A DNA stretch of 64,000 bases from Collibacillus ludicampi (GTDB lineage: Bacteria; Bacillota; Bacilli; Tumebacillales; BOQE01): positions 3,628,710 through 3,692,709 of the forward strand of contig NZ_BOQE01000001.1 in NCBI RefSeq assembly GCF_023705585.1, written 5' to 3'. A model generated the notes under the pieces. The model was not told the origin of the DNA, did not search any database, and worked only from the letters and a program-made list of their open reading frames with translations. A program made the translations under genes and the position numbers. The first letter of the stretch is position 1; every line of letters begins with the position of its first letter. Shown here one piece after another: positions 26,989-36,800 of this stretch.

Positions 26989-27149
26989 ATTCTATCCTTG
27001 TCCCCTTTCGGTATCATGGATTTGATCAATTTGATAAGAAAAGTCCGGTCAAGATCCCTCATGATTTCAATAGCTTTTTCGGCATCTAACGGCCAAGTTG
27101 CATCCAAATTCCCTTCTCCAGGGCTGACGGCTGCCGAAAATCTCTACAA
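26985..27149 (-). pseudogene. 54-codon leader ORF with an amber second codon, coupled to the M20 gene
   Basis: GAGGTGATTCAG precedes TTG at 27149, but the next codon is TAG. After it the frame reads RFSAAVSPGEGNL and continues without a stop to KGDKDRI, with its stop overlapping the M20 start codon (ATGA). Reading CAG for TAG gives a 54-aa protein. A second start, TTG at 27107 with GGAG 8 nt before, could still make 40 residues. No family recognised. Confidence 0.5.
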
Positions 27150-27204
27150 CTGAATCACCTCGTCCTCTTTCGTAATCACAAATCCATTTTCAACGTATAA
27201 GCAT

Positions 27205-27220
27205 TGCAAATTACATGCCG
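27205..27220 (-). promoter_or_regulatory. sigma-54 (-24/-12) promoter, operon 2
   Basis: On the minus strand CGGCATGTAATTTGCA has GG and GC 10 bp apart and fits the -24/-12 consensus except its first base. It precedes the small ORF and the M20 gene. Confidence 0.82.
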
Positions 27221-27283
27221 ATAATTTTATAAATTCAGAAATCATTATTTAGAGGGGTTTCACTAAGAGGATTTCCTCTTGGA

Positions 27284-27313
27284 CTGTTGGATTTTTCAAC
27301 AGCATGTTGTATT
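27284..27313. promoter_or_regulatory. Upstream activator site, operon 2
   Basis: Same compound dyad as at 22138-22167 (TGTTG-N7-CAACA then CATGTTG), 63 bp upstream of the -24/-12 promoter and 8 bp from the activator gene's stop codon. Confidence 0.75.
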
Positions 27314-27321
27314 CTACCGTA

Positions 27322-29190
27322 TTACAGGTTATATTCCTTGATCTTCCTCCATAGAGTAGAGCGATCCATCCCCAATGATTGGGCTGCCTTCGTCTTATTA
27401 TTTTGGTATTTTTCAAGAGCGCGGCGTATCAGCTCCATTTCCACCGTCTTCAAGCTCAACTCGTTTTCCCGTATGCTGTGCAATCGGTTCTTTTGGATTT
27501 TCTGAACAAAAAATGCCGCACTTCTCATCGTTAATTCAGATCCTTTTTCTAATAAAACCATCCGCTCTATGACATTCCTTAATTCACGAATGTTTCCCGG
27601 CCAATGATAATCCATGAGAAGAGAAAAGATATCGGTCGAAATCTTATCAATTTTCTTTTCTCGTTGCTCATTTAATTGGCTCACTATACTTCTGACAAGA
27701 TCGGGAATATCCCCAATCCGTTCTCGGAGAGGAGGGAGATCCAAAGTAAGCACATTGATTCGGTAATACAAATCTGAACGGAAACGTTGTTGCTCAATCT
27801 CCTCCTTTAGATCCCGGTTGGTCGCCGCGATGATACGCACATCCACCGGAATGACCCGTTCCCCGCCCACACGGCGAACCTTTTTTTCCTGAAGGACGCG
27901 CAGCAGAATCGCTTGAATCCGAAGCGGCATCTCGCCTATTTCATCGAGAAAGAGCGTGCCACCATGGGCCAATTCGAATAGGCCGGCCTTTCCTCCTTTT
28001 CTGGCTCCGGTAAATGAACCCTCTTCGTACCCAAATAATTCACTTTCCAAGAGACTTTCCGGTAATGCGGCACAGTTCACGGCCACAAACGGGCCGAGCG
28101 ATCTGGCACTGGCCAGATGAATGCCCTGGGCAAACATCTCCTTTCCCGTTCCAGATTCTCCTGTTATCAGCACAGTTGCCTCGGTTTCAGCAAATAAAAC
28201 GGCCTGCTCTTTTGCGAACTGGATTTCCTGCGAGGAACCAACAATATCGCTGATTCGGTAGCGGGCTTCCAGTCCACTTTCGTGAAGCATCTTGCGGAGT
28301 TTCATCTCCATCTTCTGAATATCGGTGATTTGCTTAAAATTGGATACTGCACCCACAACGGTACCATTTATAATAACTGGAAATCGGTTAATTACGATAT
28401 GCTTATCCTGTAATACCGCCAGATCCCCTAGTTCCTTTTTCCCGGTCCTAAGGACTCGAACCATGTCTGAATGAGGTATAAAATCCGTGATTTTCTGCCC
28501 CAACACTTCCTCAGGTAGCCCCAACATCTTCTTCGCATGGTGATTGACAAGCGTTATATTTCCCTGCTTGTCCACTGCTATGACTCCATCATGGGATGAA
28601 TGCACGATCGCTTCTAATTGATATCTTTCGCGAATGGCTTTCTCCGTAAAAGTTAACAGGGAACAGGCTTGCTGGACGACGGAAAACAAATAAGATAAGG
28701 AAGGGGAAACCAAGTGAAATTTCTTTTCCCACTTCTGGTCCCATGAAAGCATCTTTCCCCAAGCCGGCATAAAATACATCTCATGTGAATCGCTGTCCAA
28801 TTTGACTAGTTGATCCTGTGTTAAAAAATCCAAAGAATAAGGAATAATACCTTCTCCAACTTTCCCGGATATCCGGAATTCCTCTTTCAGTCTTTTTATT
28901 TCCTCAGCAGAGGCCACAATCACAGCTTTACGGATCGCGTCCCTACACCCGCTACACAACACAATTTCTCTTTCCAAATCCGCCAGATGGATCGAAACCG
29001 ACAGAACTGGAATGGGTAAGGATTCCAATTCTTTCGCCCATACAATAGGAGTAATCACCACCATAGGTTTCATCATCTGGTCTAACAGAGACTTAACGGA
29101 GTAAAAAAGAGCTGGTTCGTGCCCATATTCTCTCAACAAAAAAGAAAGCTGAACCTCTAAAGGCTTGTTGAACTTATATAAGGCAATCAT
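27322..29190 (-). CDS. sigma-54-dependent transcription activator (PrpR_N-like, PAS, AAA+, Fis HTH)
   Basis: 622 aa. Residues 1-190 resemble a PrpR-type ligand-sensing region. A PAS domain follows ([19 protein letters not shown], about 200-300). The AAA+ domain has Walker A GESGTGKE near 345, the sigma-54 contact loop as GSFTGA near 390 (usually GAFTGA), and [11 protein letters not shown]. The C-terminal Fis-type helix ends [17 protein letters not shown]. It should hydrolyse ATP to open sigma-54 promoters in response to a small molecule. GGGG lies 9 nt before the ATG. It is almost certainly the regulator of the two neighbouring operons. Confidence 0.93.
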   Translation of the reverse strand: MIALYKFNKPLEVQLSFLLREYGHEPALFYSVKSLLDQMMKPMVVITPIVWAKELESLPIPVLSVSIHLADLEREIVLCSGCRDAIRKAVIVASAEEIKRLKEEFRISGKVGEGIIPYSLDFLTQDQLVKLDSDSHEMYFMPAWGKMLSWDQKWEKKFHLVSPSLSYLFSVVQQACSLLTFTEKAIRERYQLEAIVHSSHDGVIAVDKQGNITLVNHHAKKMLGLPEEVLGQKITDFIPHSDMVRVLRTGKKELGDLAVLQDKHIVINRFPVIINGTVVGAVSNFKQITDIQKMEMKLRKMLHESGLEARYRISDIVGSSQEIQFAKEQAVLFAETEATVLITGESGTGKEMFAQGIHLASARSLGPFVAVNCAALPESLLESELFGYEEGSFTGARKGGKAGLFELAHGGTLFLDEIGEMPLRIQAILLRVLQEKKVRRVGGERVIPVDVRIIAATNRDLKEEIEQQRFRSDLYYRINVLTLDLPPLRERIGDIPDLVRSIVSQLNEQREKKIDKISTDIFSLLMDYHWPGNIRELRNVIERMVLLEKGSELTMRSAAFFVQKIQKNRLHSIRENELSLKTVEMELIRRALEKYQNNKTKAAQSLGMDRSTLWRKIKEYNL

Positions 29191-29349
29191 TCCCTCATTC
29201 CCCTTTTGGTTTTAGCCTTAACACAACTATTTACAAACTATTTCGATATAATTGGTGCATTCCCTTCCATAATTTAGACAATGAAAAGGAAGTACATTTC
29301 TTTTTCAAAGTGAAGTTTATTTCGTTATAGACATGCTCCTAAAGTAATA

Positions 29350-29381
29350 AATGGGTTGGGATTATAGTTTCCCAACCCATT
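29350..29381. terminator. Terminator hairpin between activator and desaturase genes
   Basis: AATGGGTTGGGA and TCCCAACCCATT pair over 12 bp. It lies about 100 nt downstream of the desaturase-like gene and upstream of the activator promoter. Nothing else is seen in 29191-29485. Confidence 0.7.
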
Positions 29382-29485
29382 TTGTCATCTCCAGAAGATG
29401 TGTTTCATCTGAAAATTTTTTATAATTTAATCAAGAATTAAAGCAAGCCATTCTTTCATGATGAGGGCTCACTGCCGCTCAGCAC

Positions 29486-30397
29486 TTAGCTGTCTCTTGG
29501 CATTGAAGTGTTGACCTTTCCATAACGGTCACGGACTCTTTTAAGCCTTGCATGGTATTCTAAAATTTGTAATCTTGCCTGTTCGGCTTCAGGTGCAATC
29601 GGACGTAAATCACGTAATCCCCAATAATCAACAACAACATCAAGAACCTGGTCAAAATATTGAAGCGGCCCGTAATTGGCTTCCCTTGCAATAATGCCCA
29701 TCCGGTTTTCAAAATCGGGCATTACGGCACCTGGCATTTTAAAATGAATGATGACATTTGCAATGTGGTAACAATAATTCGGTTCCAGTTCGAGATGTGC
29801 ACGAATGACATCCCTGTAAAAAGCGTAATGAAGTGTCTCATCTTTGGCAAGGCGATGCAATAAAGTGGCAAGTTCTCTATCATGATTACCCGCTATCTTT
29901 GCAACGTTATTGTAAAACACCATTGTTGCAAGTTCCTGCAAAGTCGTATACGCCATGGCTTCTATCGGTGTATGGAAATCGGGTTCAAATCCGTCTTCAA
30001 GTACCTGTTTTCGCAGTTCGTGCAATCGATTAGGGTTTACATTACGAGTCAGTAAAAGATAGGTTTCCAATAAATTAGAATGTTGATCCTCTTCTGATGT
30101 CCATGTATGAATAAAATCTGTGATCACAGAGAGAGATCCCTTAAACGTTTCAGAAAGGTAAGTTGTAAACCAAGGTAAATTGACTTCGGTCAACAATGCA
30201 GTTTCGACAGCAGTGATAATTCCGGAAGGCAATGTAACTTGGCTTTGATCCCACGGAACTCGTTTGAAATCGATCCCTTTATCCCAGGGCAAAAACTCAT
30301 GGTAGCTCCAGTCTATCTTCTTGGCTCGCACTTTATGTTGTTCATACAGCTCTTTCAAACGTGGTTCTAAACGAAAATCCAAATCATTTGTTAACAT
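29486..30397 (-). CDS. Acyl-ACP desaturase-like di-iron protein
   Basis: 303 aa, ferritin-like. Di-iron ligands appear in TWTSEEDQHSNLLETYL (EExxH) and AKDETLHYAFYRDV (DExxH), the two helices of the fatty-acid-desaturase type 2 family (stearoyl-ACP desaturase; DesA in actinobacteria). It would introduce a double bond into an acyl-ACP with O2 and reductant. The ATG has AGAGG upstream. The family is not usual in Bacillus, so transfer is possible. It lies next to an MBL gene with a FadR operator, in keeping with lipid metabolism. Confidence 0.82.
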   Translation of the reverse strand: MLTNDLDFRLEPRLKELYEQHKVRAKKIDWSYHEFLPWDKGIDFKRVPWDQSQVTLPSGIITAVETALLTEVNLPWFTTYLSETFKGSLSVITDFIHTWTSEEDQHSNLLETYLLLTRNVNPNRLHELRKQVLEDGFEPDFHTPIEAMAYTTLQELATMVFYNNVAKIAGNHDRELATLLHRLAKDETLHYAFYRDVIRAHLELEPNYCYHIANVIIHFKMPGAVMPDFENRMGIIAREANYGPLQYFDQVLDVVVDYWGLRDLRPIAPEAEQARLQILEYHARLKRVRDRYGKVNTSMPRDS

Positions 30398-30544
30398 ATT
30401 TTCCTCTTTTCTTATGGAATTAAATTGCGATAAACCGTGAGGTTTTAGTCAGCGATTTCGGTAACCTATTCTAAATTTATTCGAGTCAAAGCATTCTAAT
30501 GATCCTCGGTTACCAAGCCCCATAGACTCTAAAATAATACAATG

Positions 30545-31534
30545 TTATAACGCTTTGTACCTAAACAGGCCACCCGATTGTTCTTCTGTAATTCGATCCT
30601 GTTCAATCAGTAAATCAAGATAACCGATCACTTCAGACATGGTCAAGGCTAATTCTTTTTGGTATACTCCAGGGAACATTCGTTGACAGATTTGATACGG
30701 CGTGAGAGGTTCATGAACCAGCCAACCTCTTATCTTTTGCGCTCTTACTTCCTGCTCCTGTATTCGACGATCGATCAACGCCTGCATATCATGAACCTCG
30801 TCGCCATGACCGGAAAAAACGATGGTCACATCCAGGTGTTTGCACCGGAGCAGCGATTCCCGGTATTGAAGCAATGTTTTGGGTCGCTCTTCCCCACGTC
30901 TTAAGGGAGATTCGAGAATTGCATTCGATGATATATGCTTGATAATATGATCCCCTCCCAGCAGCACTCCGTCACTTTCTCTGTGAAAAACTAAGTGAGA
31001 CTGGGCGTGGCCAGGGGTTTCATACACCTTCCATCCCTCCATCCCAGGGATTTGATCACCTTCCCGCAATGTATTGCTTAACCGTACCCTGCAAGAAAGT
31101 CTGTCCAACATTTGATAATACCTGTCAGTATCAGCCAGCAATCCCTTTTCCACTCCCATTTTCAGATAAAACTCAGTGAAATAATTTCGGTGCCAGCGTA
31201 AGAACTCGTCATTCTGCTCGACCCACGGCACCCCAAGGGGATGTCCAAAAACAGGAATATCTCTCTTTTCCAAGAGAATATCCAAAAGTCCACAGTGATC
31301 CACATGATGGTGGGTCAGAATCACCTGGTCAATATCATTCAGAGAAAAACCCACTTGTTTCAATTGACTGGTAAATGAATCCCAGGCTTCCTCTGTTTTC
31401 GGCCCAACATCAAATAATGTAACTGCTTCTCCTTCGACAATGTAAACATTTACAGGTCCTACAGCGAAAGGAGTCGGAATCACCAATTTATGAATTCCTG
31501 CAACGGTTGTACTGATTGACGTATCTATCTGCAA
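30545..31534 (-). CDS. MBL-fold metallohydrolase
   Basis: 329 aa. The zinc motif THHHVDHCG (HxHxDH) is near residue 75, with later His in ETPGHAQSHLVF, LGGDH and FSGHGDEV. A C-terminal winged-helix-like part (LTPYQICQRMF) resembles LACTB2/hydroxyacylglutathione hydrolase-type proteins. Family members cleave thioesters, phosphodiesters or lactones. GAGG lies 9 nt before TTG 31534, better than the TTG at 31549. A FadR-like operator 25 nt upstream suggests control by acyl-CoA and an acyl-thioester-type substrate. Confidence 0.82.
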   Translation of the reverse strand: MQIDTSISTTVAGIHKLVIPTPFAVGPVNVYIVEGEAVTLFDVGPKTEEAWDSFTSQLKQVGFSLNDIDQVILTHHHVDHCGLLDILLEKRDIPVFGHPLGVPWVEQNDEFLRWHRNYFTEFYLKMGVEKGLLADTDRYYQMLDRLSCRVRLSNTLREGDQIPGMEGWKVYETPGHAQSHLVFHRESDGVLLGGDHIIKHISSNAILESPLRRGEERPKTLLQYRESLLRCKHLDVTIVFSGHGDEVHDMQALIDRRIQEQEVRAQKIRGWLVHEPLTPYQICQRMFPGVYQKELALTMSEVIGYLDLLIEQDRITEEQSGGLFRYKAL

Positions 31535-31559
31535 CAGAATCACCCTCAATCATAAATTA

Positions 31560-31577
31560 TGAATGAATAATCATTCA
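31560..31577. promoter_or_regulatory. FadR (YsiA)-type operator
   Basis: TGAATGAATAATCATTCA is a perfect 7-bp dyad with a 4-bp centre and fits the Bacillus FadR box TGAATGAMTANTCATTCA. It lies directly upstream of the MBL-hydrolase gene. No fadR gene is in the window. Confidence 0.75.
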
Positions 31578-31762
31578 TTAAAGGAGATAAAAGCCCTTCA
31601 TTTGCATTTTAAAGATTTTTTTATAATTTCTCAATACTAAAAAACTAAAATATGGAAGTCACAACCAGTGAAGACAAAAGTTTAAAAGTCTAAATTCTCA
31701 TGGTACCTTTAAAATCTTCCTGATTTAAATAAGCGAAGCGTTCGAACTAAATACAAAGTACG

Positions 31763-31787
31763 AAAAGCCCCATTAGCCGGGGCTTTT
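31763..31787. terminator. Bidirectional terminator
   Basis: AAAAGCCCC and GGGGCTTTT with a 7-nt loop, placed after the 148-aa anchored-protein gene. The interval 31578-31762 holds no gene. Confidence 0.85.
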
Positions 31788-31804
31788 GTAATGATGATCG
31801 ATGG

Positions 31805-32251
31805 TTATTTATTGGCTGCCTGTTGCATAGCCCTCAATTCATCAGGTGTAAAGTGTGAAAGAACTTCTTGTTTCAGTCTATTTTTTTCTTCCGGTGTTAA
31901 ATTGTCTCGATTGGCATAGGCTACGGAAAGTTTTGCGAATTCGGTGGGTCCCAAGCGTTTCATGGCAAACTGAATGGCCTCTTCCCGATTCGAAAAAGAA
32001 GCCGTTCCTTGCTCACCGGATGTAGTTGAACCACTCGAATCACTCGTTGAGCTTCTCAGAGCTTGTAAGGGTTTCGATCCCTCGGTTTGATTCGAAATCT
32101 CGCTGATTTTTTTCTGAATCTTTGTGACCTCTACAGTATCGAGAACCTGTTCTGCTACCTTTTTATAAACACCTTCTACACCAGACCAGACTCCATAGCC
32201 CACCGATGCAAGTAAGAACAACGAGATGATCAAACGTTTCAATCTTATCAT
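31805..32251 (-). CDS. Membrane-anchored protein of unknown function
   Basis: 148 aa: one N-terminal helix (LKRLIISLFLLASVGYGVWSG), a polar linker rich in Ser/Thr/Gly (about residues 60-85), and a C-terminal helical domain with LTPEEKNRLKQEVLSHFTPDEL. A signal anchor with an outside C-terminal domain is likely. Family not recognised. A decayed duplicate lies at 9517-9766, so the gene has been copied within this genome. A strong terminator follows it. Confidence 0.6.
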   Translation of the reverse strand: MIRLKRLIISLFLLASVGYGVWSGVEGVYKKVAEQVLDTVEVTKIQKKISEISNQTEGSKPLQALRSSTSDSSGSTTSGEQGTASFSNREEAIQFAMKRLGPTEFAKLSVAYANRDNLTPEEKNRLKQEVLSHFTPDELRAMQQAANK

Positions 32252-32382
32252 CCCCTTTGCGACTTGTCCTTTACAAGGTATCGAATAACGATGAATTTTT
32301 CAAGTCTGAGAGACGATAAGCGGTGCCATCAGAGAATGAAAAGTTTCTTGTGCGGGAAGAAATATAAGGCTATCTCAAGAAA

Positions 32383-32640
32383 CGGAGTGGCTTTTGGGTG
32401 GGTTGTATCGCTTTGCGACGCAGAGGTGAGTTGAAGGTCGTTCCGCATCCATTGGCTGTATATGGGGTATATGCTTTGCGCGTAATAGCGACCTTGGAGG
32501 TCGTCTCGCAACAGATGATCATAATTCAGTGCGAGACGACCTCCACGGAGCATGAGCGCAAAGCATATACCCCAAAGACGACCTTCATCGAACCCAAGCG
32601 CAAAGCGATACACCCACCCAAGCACTAGTTTTCAAAATAG
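32383..32640. repeat. Nested palindromic repeat element, copy B (two shells)
   Basis: Four concentric stems: outer GGGTGGGTTGTATCGC-type arm 32396-32417 with 32609-32629; AAGGTCGT with ACGACCTT; TGGGGTATATGCTTTGCGC with its exact complement; core GGAGGTCGTCTCGC with GCGAGACGACCTCC around a loop of about 21 nt. In single strand it would fold into a 230-nt hairpin. It is homologous, in opposite orientation, to copy C. Frames across it on both strands are palindrome artefacts. Confidence 0.85.
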
Positions 32641-32653
32641 CCTAAGACGCCAC

Positions 32654-32896
32654 TCATGCGTTGGCGTCTTCAACGGAAACATAAACAGGACTTCCCGTGA
32701 TGTTTTTAATTCTCAGTGTATAATCATTTGGCTGCTTTTCCACCCATTTTTGTTCCACATAGCTTGCGGGATCCAAGAATCGTCCCTGATCTTGATCGAG
32801 TCGTACATGGATACGGTACGTATCGGAGGTAACCTGTTCATCCGAAAATTCGATCTCCTGATTGGGATATAACAATTTCATGTCCGTCTGTCTCAC
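32654..32896 (-). CDS. Small beta-rich protein, unknown
   Basis: 80 aa from GTG 32896 (GGGGG 8 nt upstream; the ATG two codons earlier is too close). Sequence such as EIEFSDEQVTSDTYRIHVRL and NDYTLRIKNITGSPVYVSVE alternates polar and hydrophobic residues, suggesting a small beta-sandwich. No signal or membrane segment. Not recognised. Confidence 0.5.
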   Translation of the reverse strand: MRQTDMKLLYPNQEIEFSDEQVTSDTYRIHVRLDQDQGRFLDPASYVEQKWVEKQPNDYTLRIKNITGSPVYVSVEDANA

Positions 32897-32950
32897 AAAC
32901 ATCGCCCCCTTTTATTGCCTAGTATGGACTTGAGAGCGTTTGAGTTATAC

Positions 32951-32968
32951 AAAAGGATATCCTTTTAT
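32951..32968. repeat. Perfect palindrome
   Basis: AAAAGGATATCCTTTT is a 16-bp perfect palindrome between the small beta-rich gene and the GNAT gene; a possible operator. The rest of 32903-33145 shows nothing else. Confidence 0.4.
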
Positions 32969-33169
32969 ATGAGCGGTATTTGTATAGAGAATCCTTACGT
33001 TTCCTTAACGGACAATCAATGAAAAGCAAGTAAACTGAATATGTAACTCCGATCTTAAAGATTGAAGGTGAAAAATCACGCAGACAACTTATCCTTCCGC
33101 AAGAAAGATTCCCGTTGATGTGATTCTATAAACGTTCGAATATTTGTGAAAGTGAGGATTCCAATACAA

Positions 33170-33706
33170 ATGGAAGTTGTCATCTCCCAGGCAAGCCGGG
33201 AAGACTTCCCTGCTATGATTCAATTGGCCGATCTGACGTTACCCGACCGCATGAATGTACACGAACTCAAGAAGTATTTTGAACTGTTTCCCGAACTCAT
33301 TTTTAAAGGGACACATAACGGAGAACTGATCGGGTTTTGTTGCGCAGGGATCAATATGTATCAGACCACCGGATGGCTGATGTTCAGCAGTGTAGCTGAA
33401 GGATTCAGAGGCAGAGGAATCGGCAAGCGTTTCATTGAGACCCGTTTACTCGCACTCAAGCAATTTCCTCATTTGCGCGAAGTGCTCGTTACAGTTGGTG
33501 AAACCAATTTTTCTTCGATACGGGCATTAGAATCATTTGGCTTTCGTCTCAGATATATAGATAAGGATTATTACGGTCCGGGAAAGAGCCGTAAGATTCT
33601 CGAACTGCCCGCTTCATCTCTCCCTCTTCCAAACGCTCTTTTATCCAAAAGTAATACTGCAATTGATGGCAGTGATTTCCATAAAATCCCTGTACATAAC
33701 CTCTAA
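33170..33706 (+). CDS. GNAT-family N-acetyltransferase
   Basis: 178 aa. The acetyl-CoA motif A is seen in VAEGFRGRGIGKRFIE, after a beta strand with MFSSVA, and ESFGFRLRYIDKDYYG ends the fold. It transfers an acetyl group from acetyl-CoA to an unidentified amine. GTG 33146 is possible, but ATG 33170 has GTGAGG upstream (12 nt away), so the start is uncertain by eight codons. Confidence 0.8.
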   Translation: MEVVISQASREDFPAMIQLADLTLPDRMNVHELKKYFELFPELIFKGTHNGELIGFCCAGINMYQTTGWLMFSSVAEGFRGRGIGKRFIETRLLALKQFPHLREVLVTVGETNFSSIRALESFGFRLRYIDKDYYGPGKSRKILELPASSLPLPNALLSKSNTAIDGSDFHKIPVHNL

Positions 33707-33739
33707 TCGTCTGGTCATGTTGCCATGTGTGTTTCATTC

Positions 33740-33768
33740 CGGCACATCTAATAATTGGATGTGCCGGT
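33740..33768. terminator. Terminator between convergent GNAT and P-type ATPase genes
   Basis: CCGGCACATC and GATGTGCCGG pair over 10 bp with a 9-nt loop. Confidence 0.75.
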
Positions 33769-33821
33769 TAGCAATCTATGACTTTCACCATATTCTCTAT
33801 GATCGCCTTTTTTCGATGATG

Positions 33822-36800
33822 TTATGCTGCAAGCGCTGGTTGAACAGTTTGACCAAGCGAATTACCTGAATCGGATCTTTTCAATATCCTTGCGGAAATC
33901 CTTGTTACGGAACCGGACACTGCAAGAATAGCCACCCATTGCGGTAAGCCTAAAGCCACCGTTCCGAATATCCTTTGTAAACCTGGGATGTACATCGCTG
34001 CGAGAAGCGCCAGCCAAGATCCTCCCATTGCCAAGAACAGGGATCGATCTTTTTTCCCCGTCAAAGGTTTCGTTTCAAGATATCGCCAAGATACAGTCTG
34101 GATTAACTGACCGGCGACCAATGTTGCAAACGTCATGGTTTGAGCAATCGGGAGGGATAAACCGCTGGTCAAGGCGCCGACGAATACCCCGAGAGCGCCG
34201 ATCCCAAGAATTGTACCGCGCGTGAGGATCGTGCGATACAAGGAACGGTCAATCACATCCTGATGCCGTTCTCCCTCACCTGTTGATTGGGCATCGGTGG
34301 CCAAAACGATGGCTGGCAACGCATCCGTTAACAAATTCATTAACAGAATCTGCAAAGGTATGAGCGGTATAGGCAAACCGATGACGATCGCCGTCGTTGC
34401 CACGAATACTTCAGCCAAATTTCCGGTCACCAAACATCCGATGGCTTTGCGGATGTTGCCAATGATCGTTCTCCCCTCTTTTATGCCTGTGACAATAGAA
34501 CGAAAATCGTCTTCCATCAAAACGATACCTGCCGTATCCTTGGTGATGCCAGTCCCCTGACTTCCCATGGCGATTCCTACATCCGCTTTGCGAATGGCAG
34601 GCGCGTCGTTTACGCCATCTCCGGTCATGGCGACCACTTCGCCGCATCGTTGATAGGCTTCCACGATACGTAATTTTTGTTCGGGAGATACGCGCGCAAA
34701 TATCGATGTTTTCCTCACGAGGGTGTCAAGCTCATTGGGTGAAAGTCGCTCCAATTCTTCACCGGAAAGAATCCGATCCCCCTGCTTATAGATCCCTAAT
34801 TGTTTTCCAATGGCACAGGCCGTCACAGGATGGTCACCCGTTATCATTACCGTCTTGACCCCCAAACGACGAGCTTCTTCAATACTTGCGGCCACGTCTT
34901 CTTTAACAGGATCCATCATACCCATGAGTCCTACGAATATTAAAGCTTCATCGGAGACGTCAGCGAGATTCTCCCCATCCTGAACCGGACGATATGCAAA
35001 ACCGAGCACACGGAACGCTTGTTCTGCCATGCGTTTGTTTTCTGCCAGGACATCTTCGCGCACTTCTTCTGTCAAATCCAGGATTTCTCCATTCTTACGA
35101 TAATGCGTGCATTTGCGCAAAATCACTTCCGGTGAGCCTTTCGTCAACACAAGACAGTTCTCGTTTGTTTCGATACCTTGACAAACGACACTCATACTCC
35201 CGTTTTTCGAATCAAAAGGAATTTCTCTGTGGCGTTTCCAGGTTTCCTGACGCAAACCAGCTTTTTTCGCGGCGACAAAGATCGCCGCTTCCGTCGGATC
35301 CCCGATGGGAATATATTTCTCTTCCCTTTTTTCAATCGATGCATTATTACATAGCAAACCGATCGTGAGCAATTGCCGGATGTCATCATCCAGCTGATGA
35401 ACAGGAATGAAAACGCTCTCATCAGACGAATAAAATTGACCTTCGGGAATATAACCATCACCCGTTATGCGGACACGCCTCCCCACAGTGGCCAACTCTT
35501 TCACCGTCATCTCGTTTCGCGTAAGCGTTCCTGTTTTATCGGAACAGATGACCGTTATACGTCCAAGGGATTCCAGACTTGCTAATTTGCGCACAACCGT
35601 TTTTTTCTTCGCCATGCGCATCACCCCGGCCGTAAGCGCGATCGTAATGGTTAACGGGAGGCCTTCCGGAATCGCGGATGCAGCCAATGTGACAGCAGAC
35701 AAGAGCAACTGCACAGGGGGCATCCCGCGCAAAAGTCCTGCTGCAAGAACGATTCCGCCTGCGATCATGGCACCTGTAACAAAATGTTTCCCCAGTTGTG
35801 ATACACGCATTTGCAACGGTGTTGGCGGCTCTTCCCCCTGATGTAACAGATCTTGCAGAGCGCCGATTTGGGTGCTTTGTCCCGTGGCAACAACGAGAGC
35901 TTTCGCGCGACCTCGAGTGATAAGGGTGCCCATATAGAGCAGATTGCTTCGTTCTGCCAACGGTGTTTGCGGCGCCAGAGGATTGGATTGTTTTGCAACA
36001 GGGACCGATTCGCCCGTGAGCATGGCCTCATTCACTTCCAAGTTCGAACATTCCAGAATGCGCAGATCGGCAGGCACGAAATCTCCTGCTTCAAGGTAGA
36101 CCAGATCACCGGGAACCAATTCCTCCATCGAAACCAATTGTTCGGTTCCGTTTCGCACGGTTTGCACAAGTTGATTGTCTTCGTTCTTCAGAGCTAACAA
36201 GACTTGCGCGGAACGTAATTCCTGCCACGTTCCAATCAAAGCGTTCACAACCAGTATGCTTCCCATGCAAAATGCATTAAAGCTTTCTCCCATCAAAAAA
36301 GACAGACCAGTCGCACCGAGAAGAGTCAGCGTGGAGAAATCTTTAAATTGACTCAAAAACACACGTACAGGATTCGGTGGAGGTGTTGCTTGCAACCGAT
36401 TGAACCCAAATGTTTTCTGCTTGAAAGACACTTCGGCGTCCGTCAGACCGGTGGAATGACCCCCGACCGCTTTTATTACGTCCGCTTCTTCCATGGTGTG
36501 AAAGAAGCTACCGTTATCAGAAAAATTTAACCTTTTCTTTTCTTCTTCTCTGCTTGCGGAAACATGTTCCCTTTTGCCGTTTTTGCCGAAACGTTGTTGC
36601 CATTTTTGCCTGGATAAAAGAAACAAACCGACCGTGTCGGCGAGTAAATTGACGAATGGTGCGGTAATGGGGGCCATCAACGCCAATCCAGTTCCCATTA
36701 CATTCCAAGTTTTTACCACACGCAGATCACGTTTCACTTGTTCTCTTACCTCAGTACAATATGCAAATACATCATCCAATTTGGATGCATCCGCTAGAGA

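Noticed and set aside
32329-32628. Long frames on both strands across palindrome copy B
   Set aside because: Both frames follow the inverted repeat and encode each other's mirror; no ribosome site or family similarity.
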